A DNA stretch of 54,939 nt. Source: Herpetosiphon giganteus (GTDB lineage Bacteria; Chloroflexota; Chloroflexia; Chloroflexales; Herpetosiphonaceae). Positions within the stretch are counted from its first letter, which is position 1; every line of letters starts with the position of its first letter. The DNA is taken from NCBI RefSeq assembly GCF_016907925.1, contig NZ_JAFBCZ010000037.1:1-54939 (forward strand). Direction: 5' to 3'. The notes under the pieces are model-generated. The model was not told where the DNA came from and did not search any database. It saw nothing but the letters and a program-made list of their open reading frames with translations. This document shows, one piece after another, positions 23,067 through 32,780 of this stretch. The translations under genes were made by a program, and so were the position numbers.

Positions 23067-25077
23067 GCTGCACCTCAACAATGGCAATCGTGTAGGCTGC
23101 TAGGCTAAGCGGGTGCTGTGGTTGCAATGCAGCGCCTTCGAATGCTCCCCAGATGCTGGTTAAGCGCACTGGCTGGGCAAAATCCAAGCTTGAGTTGATG
23201 GCTTCGGCGGTTGGATTAGCAATAAACACTATCTCGCGACCTTGATAGTGATGGCTGGTAACCGCCAGCTGTTGATGTTGTGGACGCACGGGTAAACCAG
23301 CGGCCAGTTCGGCACAAAACGGGCCTAATTCGGCCTGACTAAGTAGGCCCAAATGGCCAGCACCCAAAGCAACTTGACGCTTGCCCGCCAATTGATCAGC
23401 CAAGATCGTACAAGGTTGAAAATATTCGTCAAGGGTTGGTAAGGTTGGGCCAAGCCAGACCGTCGCTCCGGCTTCGGCAGCCTGCAACAAGCGTTGTTGA
23501 TCGGCGTTGCTCATCCAATCGACGCTTTGGGCAAACACCAATTTATAGTCGGCAATACGAGTGCTGCGCAAATGGCTATCGCTCAAATCGTAATCGATAT
23601 GGTTGATTTCGAGCGTGCGTCGCAACGAGCCATACCAACTTTGAGGATCAAAATCGTCGCTTTCAGCTTCCAGATCCGTGCCAAAACCCAAATCTAATTC
23701 GACCCGATTGAGCGCTGGCGGTAGCCCCAACAGATCAACATGGCCATAGTGCAAAGTCGAGGTTGCTGCTCGGTAGCGGCCTAGATCATAGCTCATCAGC
23801 ACCAACGCCTCTGGCTTGCGCTGAAAGTTCCACCATTGTTGCTGCTGCAAAAAGCCCAGCAAACGCTCGAAGAATTGGGCATATTCTGGCCGATAATCGC
23901 CATGGCGGGTGATTGGGCAGGCCAGCCAACGATCGCGCTCGACCAACATATAGAAATTAAAGGCTTTGACTCCATACATGAGTGCCGCCAAGCTCACAAA
24001 CTCAGTTTCGGCTGGCATTGGAGTCATGGCGTGGTGAATCCACAAGCCGCTGCCAAACTCAGGGATGAAGGGCAAGCGGGTCGTGCCAGCCATATAACGC
24101 ACCAAGGTTGTCGCACCATCAAAGCCTTGCGGTTGGCGGTAATAATTGATCCCAACCCAATCGACATGGCCGTTGGCTTCCATGGCGTTAATATCGAGCG
24201 GCGTGCGATATTGAAAGGCTACGTCGTGGAACAAGGGCACATCAACTACGCCGCGCTCGCGCAGCATATCGGCCATGGTGGCGACAATCCAATTCACATG
24301 CACTTCTTTGTAGCGTACCCAATCGAGGTGGGCAATCAAATCGGGGCGGCTGGCAATATCTGCATCGCGCGGTGCAACCACCGCCTCAAAGCTGGCATAA
24401 TTGGTGGCGTAGGCGTGATTCAATTCCTCGATTGCGCCATATTGCTCAGCCAACATTGCTTGATACAAGGCCAACGCCGAGGGGCTATAATCGGTGGCGT
24501 AGGCTTGCTCATGAAACATATAGCAGGTTTCATTATCGCTTTGCACCGCCACAATTGGCCCATGCGGCGCAAGTTGCGGCACAATCACTTGGCACATGTG
24601 GTCGAACCACACGCCAACTGCGGCCATATATTCGGGGCTGGTATACGATGGCACCGGAAATTGATGCGGCGGATGCAAGCCGGCTGCCAAGCTAAAATGC
24701 AACGTATCGAGCGCAGTGCGGGCCTGCATCGCGGGATCATCCAAAATCCATTTGGGAAAGCCAAAATCGGTCAGTTCGGCGTTGATCAATGGACCAGGCC
24801 GGACAATTAACCAGATTGCGCGTTCATAGCATAGCCGAATAAAGGCCGCCAAATCCTTGCGCGGATCGATTTGGCCCCAATCGTATTCGCCGGGAGCGGT
24901 TTCATGCACGCCCCAAGGAATGTAAGTTTCGACCATGGAAAAACCAAGCGCTTTGGCTTGGTCGAGAATGTATTCCCAGCGGTCGCGCTCTAAGCGCCAA
25001 TAGTGGATAGTGCCGGAATAAACCGGCACCTCCTGACCATTGACGGCGAGACCATTGGCAGTTAGCGTGACGCTCAT
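23059..25077 (-). CDS. Beta-galactosidase, GH35-like
   Basis: The 672-aa protein has a TIM-barrel start typical of clan A retaining glycosidases. VYSGTIHYWRLERDRW, TYIPWGVHET and RPGPLINAEL follow the GH35 pattern. The acid/base glutamate is probably Glu183 (VQSDNETC) and the nucleophile Glu340 (IPEFGSG). It should release terminal beta-galactose or a related sugar. No signal peptide is visible, so it acts in the cytoplasm on imported oligosaccharide. The start overlaps the oppF stop (ATGA) with GGAGG ahead, which ties it to the transporter genes. GH42 is a less likely alternative. Confidence 0.85.
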   Translation of the reverse strand: MSVTLTANGLAVNGQEVPVYSGTIHYWRLERDRWEYILDQAKALGFSMVETYIPWGVHETAPGEYDWGQIDPRKDLAAFIRLCYERAIWLIVRPGPLINAELTDFGFPKWILDDPAMQARTALDTLHFSLAAGLHPPHQFPVPSYTSPEYMAAVGVWFDHMCQVIVPQLAPHGPIVAVQSDNETCYMFHEQAYATDYSPSALALYQAMLAEQYGAIEELNHAYATNYASFEAVVAPRDADIASRPDLIAHLDWVRYKEVHVNWIVATMADMLRERGVVDVPLFHDVAFQYRTPLDINAMEANGHVDWVGINYYRQPQGFDGATTLVRYMAGTTRLPFIPEFGSGLWIHHAMTPMPAETEFVSLAALMYGVKAFNFYMLVERDRWLACPITRHGDYRPEYAQFFERLLGFLQQQQWWNFQRKPEALVLMSYDLGRYRAATSTLHYGHVDLLGLPPALNRVELDLGFGTDLEAESDDFDPQSWYGSLRRTLEINHIDYDLSDSHLRSTRIADYKLVFAQSVDWMSNADQQRLLQAAEAGATVWLGPTLPTLDEYFQPCTILADQLAGKRQVALGAGHLGLLSQAELGPFCAELAAGLPVRPQHQQLAVTSHHYQGREIVFIANPTAEAINSSLDFAQPVRLTSIWGAFEGAALQPQHPLSLAAYTIAIVEVQHD

Positions 25078-26117
25078 GCCGCAGTTCCTCCGCTACCCTC
25101 ACCATATAAATGGCAACGAACCCAGTGATTTGGCGCAATCGTTTGCACATCGGGCATAACCTTGCGACAGACATCCATAACTTGGGGGCAACGCGCCGCA
25201 AACGGGCAACCAGGCGGCGGGTCGATCAACGAAGGTGGCTCACCACGGGCCACAACTTCACGCTGCCCAAGCGCAACTTCAGGGTTCGGCACCGCTGAAA
25301 GCAAGAGTTTGGTATAGGGATGGGCCGGATTGCCGATCAATTCATCGCTATCGGCACCTTCCATCATTTGGCCCGCATACAATACCATAATCCGGTCGGC
25401 AAAATAGCGAGCGCTGGCAATATCGTGGGTAATGTAGAGGTAGCCAATCCCAATTTCTTTTTTGAGCTTGGCCATCAGGTTCAGCACACCAATCCGAATC
25501 GAGACATCGAGCATCGAAATTGGTTCATCGGCCAGCACAATTTCGGGATCGACTGCCAAAGCGCGAGCAATGGCAACCCGCTGACGTTGGCCGCCAGAAA
25601 GCTCGTGGGGATATTTGTTGGCAATATCGGCGGGCGGATTAAGGCCGACCGTCGCCAACAACTCGTGCACGCGCGGCAACAAATCGCTGCGCCGCTCAAC
25701 TTTATGGTGAATCTGCAGCGGGCGCATAATGTGGTGGGCAACTGAGTGCGTTGGATTCATCGAACCAAACGGATCTTGGAAGATCATCTGCACGCCGCTG
25801 CGGTAGCTGAGCGAGGCACCACGTTTTTCAGTTTGCAAGACATTTTGGCCACGGAATAAAATCTCGCCCCTGGTTGGCTCCATCAAGCGCGCAATCAAAC
25901 GGGCGGTTGTGCTTTTACCGCTGCCCGATTCGCCCACGACCGCCAGCACCTCGCCACGGCGAATTGCAAACGACACATCAGTTAAGGCATGCACATGTTT
26001 GCTGCGAAACATGCCACCAACTGGAAAGTGTTTGGTCAAATTGCGCACTTCGAGCACCACAGGGTCGGGAGATTGGGCTAATTGCCACTGCTCAGCAGTT
26101 AACACAGTTTTGGTCAT
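25074..26117 (-). CDS. Opp/Dpp-type ABC transporter ATPase (OppF/DppF-like)
   Basis: The 347-aa ATPase has Walker A GESGSGKST, Q-loop MIFQDPFGSMNP, signature LSGGQRQR and Walker B IVLADEP. The C-terminal Opp extension contains a cysteine cluster (PPGCPFAARCPQVMDVCR) like that of family members with an iron-sulfur site. It energises import together with the next ATPase. GAGG six bases before the ATG at 26117 supports the start. It sits in the unit with permeases, binding protein and GH35, so the cargo is more likely oligosaccharide than peptide. Confidence 0.9.
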   Translation of the reverse strand: MTKTVLTAEQWQLAQSPDPVVLEVRNLTKHFPVGGMFRSKHVHALTDVSFAIRRGEVLAVVGESGSGKSTTARLIARLMEPTRGEILFRGQNVLQTEKRGASLSYRSGVQMIFQDPFGSMNPTHSVAHHIMRPLQIHHKVERRSDLLPRVHELLATVGLNPPADIANKYPHELSGGQRQRVAIARALAVDPEIVLADEPISMLDVSIRIGVLNLMAKLKKEIGIGYLYITHDIASARYFADRIMVLYAGQMMEGADSDELIGNPAHPYTKLLLSAVPNPEVALGQREVVARGEPPSLIDPPPGCPFAARCPQVMDVCRKVMPDVQTIAPNHWVRCHLYGEGSGGTAA

Positions 26118-26125
26118 GACGCACC

Positions 26126-27139
26126 TCAATACAAGTGACAAGCCACAAAATGGCCTGGTTCAACTTCGCGTAGGCTTGGCTGTTGCAGTGGACATGGGGC
26201 AAAGGCCTTGGAACAGCGTGGGTGGAAACGGCAACCGCTTGGTGGTTCGAGCATATTTGGCGGCGAACCAGGAATCCCAGTTAGGGTTTCCTTGGGGCCA
26301 ACCAAGGCTGGGAACGAGGCCATCAAGCCTTGGGTATAGGGATGCAGCGGCTTGTTGAATAGCTCATGAGCATTGGTGGTTTCGACAATCTCACCAGCGT
26401 ACATCACGCCGATGCGGTCGGAAAACTCAACCATCAGCGATAAGTCGTGGGTGATGAACAAAATCGAGAAACCAAGCTCTTTTTTGAGATACTCGATTTG
26501 CTGCATAATATCTTTTTGGACGACCACATCGAGCGCGGTGGTTGGCTCGTCCATAATCATCAATTGTGGTTTGAGCGCAAGCGCGACCGCAATCACCACC
26601 CGTTGGCGCATCCCGCCGGAAAGCTGATGCGGATAATCATCAACCCGATTGCGATCAATCCCCACAATATCGAGCAATTCGGCAGCTCGATCTTTGGCTT
26701 GTTGCTTGGTGGTTTTGGGCTGATGGCGCTGAATCACATCGGCAATTTGTTCGCCAACGGTCAAAACGGGGTTGAGGGCGTTCATGGCGCTCTGAAACAC
26801 CATCGAAACATCACGCCAACGGAAGGCTTCGAGGCCATCCATATCCATTTCGAGCACATCGTCGCCATCGAACAGCACATTGCCACCAGTAATCACCGCG
26901 GGCGAGTGCAAAATACGCATAATCGCGTGGGCGATCGTCGATTTACCGCTGCCCGATTCGCCAGCAAGGCCAAACACTTCACCTTGGCCGATGCTGAACG
27001 AAACGTGCGAAACCGCTTGAACAGGCCCGCGCAAGGTCTGGTATTCGACCGAAAGATCCTGAACATCGAGCAACGGCTCAGCCGCACTACTTGCGGACGA
27101 CTGGGGTGACAAGGACGTTGGCACGGTTGCGCTTGCCAT
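26126..27139 (-). CDS. Opp/Dpp-type ABC transporter ATPase (OppD/DppD-like)
   Basis: The 337-aa partner ATPase shows Walker A GESGSGKST, Q-loop MVFQSAMNALNP, signature LSGGMRQR and Walker B LMIMDEPTTALD. The C-terminal oligopeptide/dipeptide-type extension has the cysteine pattern CRFHPRCSKAFAPC. AGGAG seven bases before the ATG at 27139 sets the start. The coding region overlaps the end of the upstream permease gene by about 50 bp, an unusually long overlap. Confidence 0.9.
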   Translation of the reverse strand: MASATVPTSLSPQSSASSAAEPLLDVQDLSVEYQTLRGPVQAVSHVSFSIGQGEVFGLAGESGSGKSTIAHAIMRILHSPAVITGGNVLFDGDDVLEMDMDGLEAFRWRDVSMVFQSAMNALNPVLTVGEQIADVIQRHQPKTTKQQAKDRAAELLDIVGIDRNRVDDYPHQLSGGMRQRVVIAVALALKPQLMIMDEPTTALDVVVQKDIMQQIEYLKKELGFSILFITHDLSLMVEFSDRIGVMYAGEIVETTNAHELFNKPLHPYTQGLMASFPALVGPKETLTGIPGSPPNMLEPPSGCRFHPRCSKAFAPCPLQQPSLREVEPGHFVACHLY

Positions 27140-28091
27140 GAGTAGTCTCCTTTTCGGCACGTAAGCGAGGGTTGGTAATTTCGTCGAGGGCATAGTTAAG
27201 CATGGTCAAGGCAAAGGCACACAAGGCAATACAAATGCCGACTGGAACGAATGTCCACCACGCGCCAGTCAAAATGCCGGCATTATTTTGCGCCCAGTAG
27301 AGCATCGTGCCCCAGCTGGTCGTGCCAACATCGGTCAAGCCAAGGAAGGCCAAACCAACATCAGCGCCAATCGCATAGACCGTCGAACCAACCATGCTGC
27401 CCACAAACACCGAGGACATATTTGGCAAGACTTCGCTAAACAAAATTCGCGGTGTGCGTTCACCGCTGACGACTGAGGCCGCGATAAAATCTTTGGCCCG
27501 CAGCGAAAGCACTTGCGAACGCATCACGCGGGCAGGCCAGGCCCAACCAGTGAGCGTCAAAACCATCACCACCGTCACTGGCCCCGGCTTGAGAAAGGCC
27601 GCGAGAATAACCAGCAACGGCATGCCCGGGATAATCAACATCACATTGGTCAACAGCGACAGCAGATCATCGACCCAGCCGCCAAGATAGCCAGCTGTGA
27701 GACCGATAATTGTGCCCACAATTGTTGAGGCGATGCCAACGCTAAGGCCAACGCTGAGCGATAAGCGTGCACCCCAGATTAGCTGGCGAAAGACATCTTG
27801 GCCTTGGCCAGTTGTACCGAGTAAGAAGGTTTTGCCACCAGGAGCGGGCTTATCAGCGACCCACGCCGGAGCTAAGTGAGCACGGCTTTCCATCTTCTTG
27901 GGGTTGCCTGGGGCAATCCATGGTGCTAGTAAGGCCACCATAATGAAGAAAAACAGAATGCTTACGCCAAGCATGGCTTTGCGATTGCGCACAAAAGCCC
28001 GTAGCAAGGGCCAGCGAGCGAGCCAAGGCCGAGCGATTTTGGTTGCTTCGCTGGACTTTGAGACCAAGGTTTTTTCAGGGGTTGCTTGCAT
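27087..28091 (-). CDS. ABC transporter permease (OppC/DppC-like)
   Basis: The 334-aa permease has an N-terminal helix (AMLGVSILFFFIMVALLAPW), the periplasmic segment typical of OppC/DppC, and five further helices. The EAA-like cytoplasmic loop is ASVVSGERTPRILFSEVLPN. The ATG at 28091 follows AGGAG. It pairs with the OppB-like permease upstream to form the channel of the sugar transporter. Its 3' end overlaps the oppD-like gene. Confidence 0.9.
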   Translation of the reverse strand: MQATPEKTLVSKSSEATKIARPWLARWPLLRAFVRNRKAMLGVSILFFFIMVALLAPWIAPGNPKKMESRAHLAPAWVADKPAPGGKTFLLGTTGQGQDVFRQLIWGARLSLSVGLSVGIASTIVGTIIGLTAGYLGGWVDDLLSLLTNVMLIIPGMPLLVILAAFLKPGPVTVVMVLTLTGWAWPARVMRSQVLSLRAKDFIAASVVSGERTPRILFSEVLPNMSSVFVGSMVGSTVYAIGADVGLAFLGLTDVGTTSWGTMLYWAQNNAGILTGAWWTFVPVGICIALCAFALTMLNYALDEITNPRLRAEKETTHGKRNRANVLVTPVVRK

Positions 28092-28101
28092 GGCACTACT
28101 C

Positions 28102-29079
28102 CTAACGTCGAGTGCGTGGGTCGAGCCACACATACAAAATGTCAACCAAGAAATTGGCTCCAAGCACCGCAAAGGTAATCATCAAAAACAAACCCTGCAT
28201 CAATGGATAATCCAAGTTGCGCACTGCTTGCAACAACAAATAGCCCAAACCTGGATACGCAAAGATGATTTCGGTCAGCAAGGAGCCGCTGAGCACAAAG
28301 CCAAGCGCCATGCCAAACGAAGTAACGTTGGGCAACAAGGCGTTGCGGGCTGCATAACTAAACATGATCCGTTTTTGCGATAAACCCTTGGCCTGCGCCA
28401 TGGTGATGTAATCCTCGGAGAGAATCCCGACCATCGTATTGCGCATGCCAAGCATCCAACCGCCGATCGAAGCCAGCACAATACAGCTTGCTGGCAAAAT
28501 CATGTGCGTAACCACGCTTTTTATAAAGGTGAGGCTGCCCCAATTGACCGATAGCGCATCGCTATAGGCGTGGCGTAAGGGGAACCAGCCTGCTTGAAAG
28601 GCAAGGAAATACAGCGCAAGCATCGCCAAAAAGAAGTAGGGGAATGCGCCGATGAAGGTCAATAGTGGTGGAGCGACTGAATCGAGAATACCGTTACGCC
28701 GCCAAGCGCCGATAATTCCCAACACATTACCGAAGAAAAAGCTAATCACGGTGGCTAAACCAGCCAGCAAAATCGTCCACATAAAGCCAGTAGCAATCAC
28801 AGTTGTAACTGGTGCCGGAAAGAAGTTGATTGAGATGCCGAACTCTCCGCGACTCAAACTCTTCAAATAGGTGAAATATTGTTCGAGCAAAGGGGCATCG
28901 CTTAGGCCATAAGCTTTGCGCAGCGAATCGATTTCTTCAGGGCGGAGTTTGCCTTGAAAACGGGCGAAGATGGCAGAGGCTGGGTCACCAGGCATAAGCC
29001 GTGGCAGGTAGAAATTGACGGTAAGCGAGACCCAAGCCGCGACCGCGTAAAAGCCCAGCCGTCGCAACAAGAAACGCAT
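28102..29079 (-). CDS. ABC transporter permease (OppB/DppB-like)
   Basis: The 325-aa protein begins MRFLLRRLGFYAVAAWVS and has the conserved N-terminal FYLPRLMPGDPA of OppB/DppB, then six membrane helices. The coupling loop is AQAKGLSQKRIMFSYAARNALLP. AGGAAG precedes the ATG at 29079. It lies ten bases upstream of the OppC-like gene and 85 bp after the binding-protein gene. Confidence 0.9.
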   Translation of the reverse strand: MRFLLRRLGFYAVAAWVSLTVNFYLPRLMPGDPASAIFARFQGKLRPEEIDSLRKAYGLSDAPLLEQYFTYLKSLSRGEFGISINFFPAPVTTVIATGFMWTILLAGLATVISFFFGNVLGIIGAWRRNGILDSVAPPLLTFIGAFPYFFLAMLALYFLAFQAGWFPLRHAYSDALSVNWGSLTFIKSVVTHMILPASCIVLASIGGWMLGMRNTMVGILSEDYITMAQAKGLSQKRIMFSYAARNALLPNVTSFGMALGFVLSGSLLTEIIFAYPGLGYLLLQAVRNLDYPLMQGLFLMITFAVLGANFLVDILYVWLDPRTRR

Positions 29080-29164
29080 GGTTCTTCCTTTCAGGGTTTC
29101 GCGCCTGGGTCGGGTTGGTGCTGGAGCCATAATGGCTCCAGCACACGACCAAACCAGACACTGC

Positions 29165-30958
29165 TTATTTTGGTTTGATGTTGGTCAAGAGGATCAAGCG
29201 GTCGGGTTGGGCGAACGATGAAAGCAAGACATATGGGTTTTCGGCGGTTGGGAAGTTGGTAAAGCGTTTGGTGTTGTACTCGCCCCAGTAGATGTTTGGC
29301 ATAATTGGAATAGCTGGAGCTTCTTGAACGAAGATCATCTGAATTTCGTTCATAATTTTCTTTTGTTCGGCTGGGTCTGAGGTTTTGACAAATTGTGAGT
29401 ACAATTCATCGACCTTTGGATTGCCATAGCGGTGCCAGTTGTCGCCGTTGGCTTCGCCAACAGGAGTATCGGCGGTTTCGCCCGACATCAAGCCGCGATA
29501 GAATTGCAATGGCGTTGGGGCATTGTTGCTCCAGCCAATCGACATATCAAACTCGCCCTTTTGGACTTTATCGAACCAAGCGCTAAAGTCGTAGGTGCGG
29601 GTGGTGGCGTTGATGCCAATTTCCTTCAAGCTTTCAGCAATGATTTGGTCGGCGGTTACCCAGTCGGTCCAGCCTGAAACCACGTTGATGTCGTAGGTCA
29701 TTGGCTTGCCATCTGGCAACACGCGGATGCCATCAGCACCACGGGTCAAGCCAGCTTCATCCAACATTTTGTTGGCTTTTTCAACATCGAATTTGACCCA
29801 ATCGCCAGCAGCAACAGCTTCAGGATTTTTCCAATCAGCAAATGAATCGGGCAAACCGGTTGCATCTGATGGTGAGTTGTAGCTGTAGGTAGCGATTTCG
29901 GTAATTTGTTGGCGATCAAAGCCCATGCTGATTGCTTTGCGCACGTTGGGATCGTTGAACGGAGCCTTGGTGGTGTTCAACAGCAACATCACTGGCGCAT
30001 TGACTGGTGGGAACCAGTAGTGGTTGTTTTCTGGATCTTTGGCGACATAGGTATTTTCAACATCAGGAATGAAGTTGCTGGCCAAGTCGTTTTCGCCATT
30101 GATCGTTGCCAAGTTGGCAGCATCGTTGCTTGGGTAGGCTGGTTGGCGAATGCCATCGATGTATGGCTTGCCAGCTTGCCAGTAGTTTGGATTCTTGCCA
30201 AGCTCCCAAATTTGGTCTTGGAAGCGCACGATTTCGGTGAATGGGCCGCTGGCCACAGGAGTTTCGTTGGTGAAGGTCACAGGATCAGCGATCTTGCTCC
30301 AAATATGTTCTGGCACAATCATTTGATGGCCAATATCATACATGGCGATGGTTGAAACTTCTTTGAACTTCACGACAACTTTGTTGCCATCGGCAGTAAC
30401 CGTATCGATGAAACGCATTGCAGCGCGGCCATTGCCTTGCAGCTTTTCGTTATCTTTCATCAAGTTGAGGGTGTAGACAACATCTTTTGAAGTCAAAGCT
30501 TCGCCGTCTGACCATTTTACGCCATCGCGGATGGTGAAGGTCAACTCGGTGTTATCGCTATTCCAAGCCCATTCGGTGGCGAGCCATGGCTCAATTTTGC
30601 CGGTTGCAATGTTATAAATAAACATTGGTTCGTAGATGCCGGCGGCGGTTGGCCAACGGTTATCGCTGGCAAATGGGTTGAAGTTGCGCACCCAAGTTGA
30701 TTGTTGTTGGTCAGAAACCGTCAAAAATACTTTGCCATCGCTGCTCGTGGAACCGGTATCTGTGGTTGCCGCAGCAGTTGGTTCGGCGGTTGCATCGGTG
30801 CTGCCGGTGGCAGGAGCTTCTGTTGCAGTAGCGGCTGGAGCGGTTGTGCTTTGTCCTTGAGTTGCTTGTGGCGTGAGGGTTGACGCATCACCACATGCGG
30901 CCAACATGCTGGTAAAGATAATAACCAGCATCATCAACGCAGGAAACCGTAGCTTCAT
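29165..30958 (-). CDS. Solute-binding lipoprotein, family 5 (Opp/Dpp type)
   Basis: The 597-aa protein has a lipoprotein signal peptide with lipobox LAAC (cysteine at residue 22), then a low-complexity Ala/Thr/Glu linker. A family 5 extracellular solute-binding domain follows (WAWNSDNTELTFTIRDGVKWSDG, then ALTSKDVVYTLNLM). It should be tethered to the membrane outside and deliver substrate to the two permeases downstream. The neighbouring LacI regulator and GH35 enzyme suggest a galactoside or other oligosaccharide ligand; family 5 also binds peptides, so this is inference. Confidence 0.9.
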   Translation of the reverse strand: MKLRFPALMMLVIIFTSMLAACGDASTLTPQATQGQSTTAPAATATEAPATGSTDATAEPTAAATTDTGSTSSDGKVFLTVSDQQQSTWVRNFNPFASDNRWPTAAGIYEPMFIYNIATGKIEPWLATEWAWNSDNTELTFTIRDGVKWSDGEALTSKDVVYTLNLMKDNEKLQGNGRAAMRFIDTVTADGNKVVVKFKEVSTIAMYDIGHQMIVPEHIWSKIADPVTFTNETPVASGPFTEIVRFQDQIWELGKNPNYWQAGKPYIDGIRQPAYPSNDAANLATINGENDLASNFIPDVENTYVAKDPENNHYWFPPVNAPVMLLLNTTKAPFNDPNVRKAISMGFDRQQITEIATYSYNSPSDATGLPDSFADWKNPEAVAAGDWVKFDVEKANKMLDEAGLTRGADGIRVLPDGKPMTYDINVVSGWTDWVTADQIIAESLKEIGINATTRTYDFSAWFDKVQKGEFDMSIGWSNNAPTPLQFYRGLMSGETADTPVGEANGDNWHRYGNPKVDELYSQFVKTSDPAEQKKIMNEIQMIFVQEAPAIPIMPNIYWGEYNTKRFTNFPTAENPYVLLSSFAQPDRLILLTNIKPK

Positions 30959-30980
30959 GGTGGATACCCTTTCTGTATGC

Positions 30981-30996
30981 GATAGATCGTTCTATC
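30981..30996. promoter_or_regulatory. Small palindrome upstream of the binding-protein gene
   Basis: GATAGA and TCTATC form 6-bp arms around a four-base centre, 23 bp upstream of the lipoprotein ATG. It could be an operator or a short 5' hairpin. It does not match the LacI-type sites upstream of the regulator. Confidence 0.3.
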
Positions 30997-31054
30997 CACA
31001 CACCCGCGCTGGTCGGTGGGCCCTACTTTCCAGGCGGGCGACAACTTTGTCGCG

Positions 31055-32140
31055 TTACACGTTCCGAGGAACGTCGCACGATTGGCGAATGATCAAGGTG
31101 GTTGGCAAAATGCTACGCTCAATCGGTTGCTCAGGATTATTCATCCGCACGAGCAACATTCGAACAGCTTCGCGCCCTAGTTGTTCTAATGGCTGGGCGA
31201 CCGTCGTCAGTGGCGGTGCTACCTGCGAGGCTTGCGCAATGTTGTCAAAGCCAATCACCGAGATGTCACTTGGAATCCGCAATCCGGCATCGCGAACTGC
31301 TTCCATCACCCCAAAGGCCATAACATCGTTCGAGGCAAAAATTGCTGTTGGCGGTTCTGGTAGCCGCAACAAGCTTTGCGCTCCACTATAGCCTCCTGGT
31401 TGATAGAACGTCCCCTCATAAACCAATTGCGGATCGACAGGCAAGCCATGGTCACGCAAGGCTGCTTGATAGCCACTCAGGCGATCTTGCGAGCTGAGCA
31501 TGTCCATCATGCCTGTGATAAAGCCAATCCGTCGATGACCAAGCTCAATCAGGTAGCGCGTGGCATCATAGCCACCTTGCCAATTCGTCGTAATTACGAC
31601 TGGCGTGCGCTCATCAAGCCCTTGATGATCGATCAGGACATAGGGAAACTGGGTTTGATCAAGGGTTTCTAAGTAGGCTTCGAGGTTTTCTGGTAAAACC
31701 AACAGCAGCCCATCGGTCATCCCTTGGATCAAATTGTTGACGTAAATCCGTTCTTTGATTTTGCGGCGATGGGTAGTGTAGAGCATCAAGTTGTATTGCG
31801 CTGCACTCAGTGCATCATCAATACCTTTGACGATTTCGCCCATATAGCTTGAGCCAAGATCACGCACCAACAACCCAACTGCGTATGAACGCCCGCCAGC
31901 CAAACTTCTGGCCTGCTGGTTGACGACATAGCCCAAGCTTGTAATCGCTTTCAACACACGTTCACGGGTATCCGATTTAACATATTCTTTGTTATTGACT
32001 ACCCGCGAAACTGTTGCATACGATACCCCGGCCTCACGCGCCACATCCATAATCGTGGTGCTGCTTAGGCCATTGCCGTTACTACGGCGGCTCCGGGGTG
32101 TTTTGAGGGTTTGGGTTGCTTGGTCGAGTTTCTTGCTCAT
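31055..32140 (-). CDS. LacI-family transcriptional regulator
   Basis: The 361-aa protein has a basic N-terminal extension, then the LacI HTH and hinge (TTIMDVAREAGVSYATVSRVVN, then KAITSLGYVVNQQARSLAGG), then a periplasmic-binding-like sensor domain (GLLVRDLGSSYMGEIVKGID, IGFITGMMDM, AIFASNDVMAFG). It probably represses the transporter/GH35 unit downstream until a sugar inducer binds. It is transcribed in the same direction as that unit. Two LacI-type operators lie just upstream, which suggests autoregulation. The spacing to the nearest AAGG is long (about 11 bases), so the start is moderately sure. Confidence 0.92.
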   Translation of the reverse strand: MSKKLDQATQTLKTPRSRRSNGNGLSSTTIMDVAREAGVSYATVSRVVNNKEYVKSDTRERVLKAITSLGYVVNQQARSLAGGRSYAVGLLVRDLGSSYMGEIVKGIDDALSAAQYNLMLYTTHRRKIKERIYVNNLIQGMTDGLLLVLPENLEAYLETLDQTQFPYVLIDHQGLDERTPVVITTNWQGGYDATRYLIELGHRRIGFITGMMDMLSSQDRLSGYQAALRDHGLPVDPQLVYEGTFYQPGGYSGAQSLLRLPEPPTAIFASNDVMAFGVMEAVRDAGLRIPSDISVIGFDNIAQASQVAPPLTTVAQPLEQLGREAVRMLLVRMNNPEQPIERSILPTTLIIRQSCDVPRNV

Positions 32141-32179
32141 TGCGTTGTGCGCCTTTGCATCTGCGAACCAGATTGTGAT

Positions 32180-32193
32180 TGTAAGCACTTACA
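32180..32193. promoter_or_regulatory. LacI-type operator 1 upstream of the lacI-like gene
   Basis: TGTAAGCACTTACA has perfect 6-bp arms (TGTAAG/CTTACA) and lies 40 bp before the regulator ATG. It resembles the second site at 32245-32258, supporting autoregulation. Confidence 0.55.
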
Positions 32194-32244
32194 GAAATGT
32201 TGTGGGGTTTTGCACCTAGAGAGGCTTGTTTGGGTTTTTATTTA

Positions 32245-32258
32245 TGCAAACGCTTACA
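32245..32258. promoter_or_regulatory. LacI-type operator 2
   Basis: TGCAAACGCTTACA fits the general LacI/CcpA operator form TGnAAnCGnTnnCA with the central CG. It lies about 105 bp upstream of the regulator ATG, 65 bp (centre to centre) from operator 1. Confidence 0.6.
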
Positions 32259-32361
32259 GAAAAAGATTGTAAACCATGGGCTGCACTTCGTCAAGTGGCT
32301 AGAAAATGTCACTATGTAGGTAGGGAACTGGCTACAGGCGATGGGCGATGGGCTATCGGGA

Positions 32362-32553
32362 ATTGGATTGGCAACCATGTCCCCTCACCCCCCAGCCCCC
32401 TCTCCCACTGGACGCGGGCGAGGGGGAGCACCCAGGTTCACCACGCAGAGCGACAGAACCACGCGATGAAAGCCCCTCGCCCGCCACGTGGGAGAGGGGT
32501 TGGGGTGAGGGGATCAGGCGGTTGTTAACCTGATGTACCAGTACAGCTATGAG
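32362..32553. repeat. Dispersed palindromic element, copy B, within a gene-free stretch
   Basis: The core runs from CCCCTCACCCCCCAGCCC near 32380 to GGGGTTGGGGTGAGGGGA near 32512, an imperfect inverted repeat of about 135 bp related to copies A and C. Flanks also match copy A (GGATTGGCAACCATGT on the left; the complement of CTGTACTGGTACATCAGG on the right). The rest of 32264-32780 shows only fragments of common intergenic repeats (GATAGCCCATAGCC, TGCTCTTCGTGAA) and no supported gene. Confidence 0.7.
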
Positions 32554-32780
32554 CTATCGGAACAAGTATTGGAATTTCAAACAATCCCCGATAGCCCATA
32601 GCCATTCTTCGTGCTCTTCGTGAATCAATTGCTTGGGCAGTATGTTCTATGCTCTTTGTTCTATGTTCTCTGCTTGGCCAAATCCGTCCGCTGATTGGCA
32701 CGATCGAGCCTTGTAGCCACGATTGCTGCCAGCTATGCTTATGGCCAGATCGTTGTTATAAACCAATTTGAGGATGCAGT

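Noticed and set aside
23836-24810. 324-codon open frame on the + strand inside the GH35 gene
   Set aside because: Shadow of the GH35 coding sequence; no domain or ribosome site.
31037-31052. GCGACAA/TTGTCGC hairpin just after the LacI stop, considered as a terminator
   Set aside because: Two-base loop and no T-tract on the - strand; the evidence is too weak to call.
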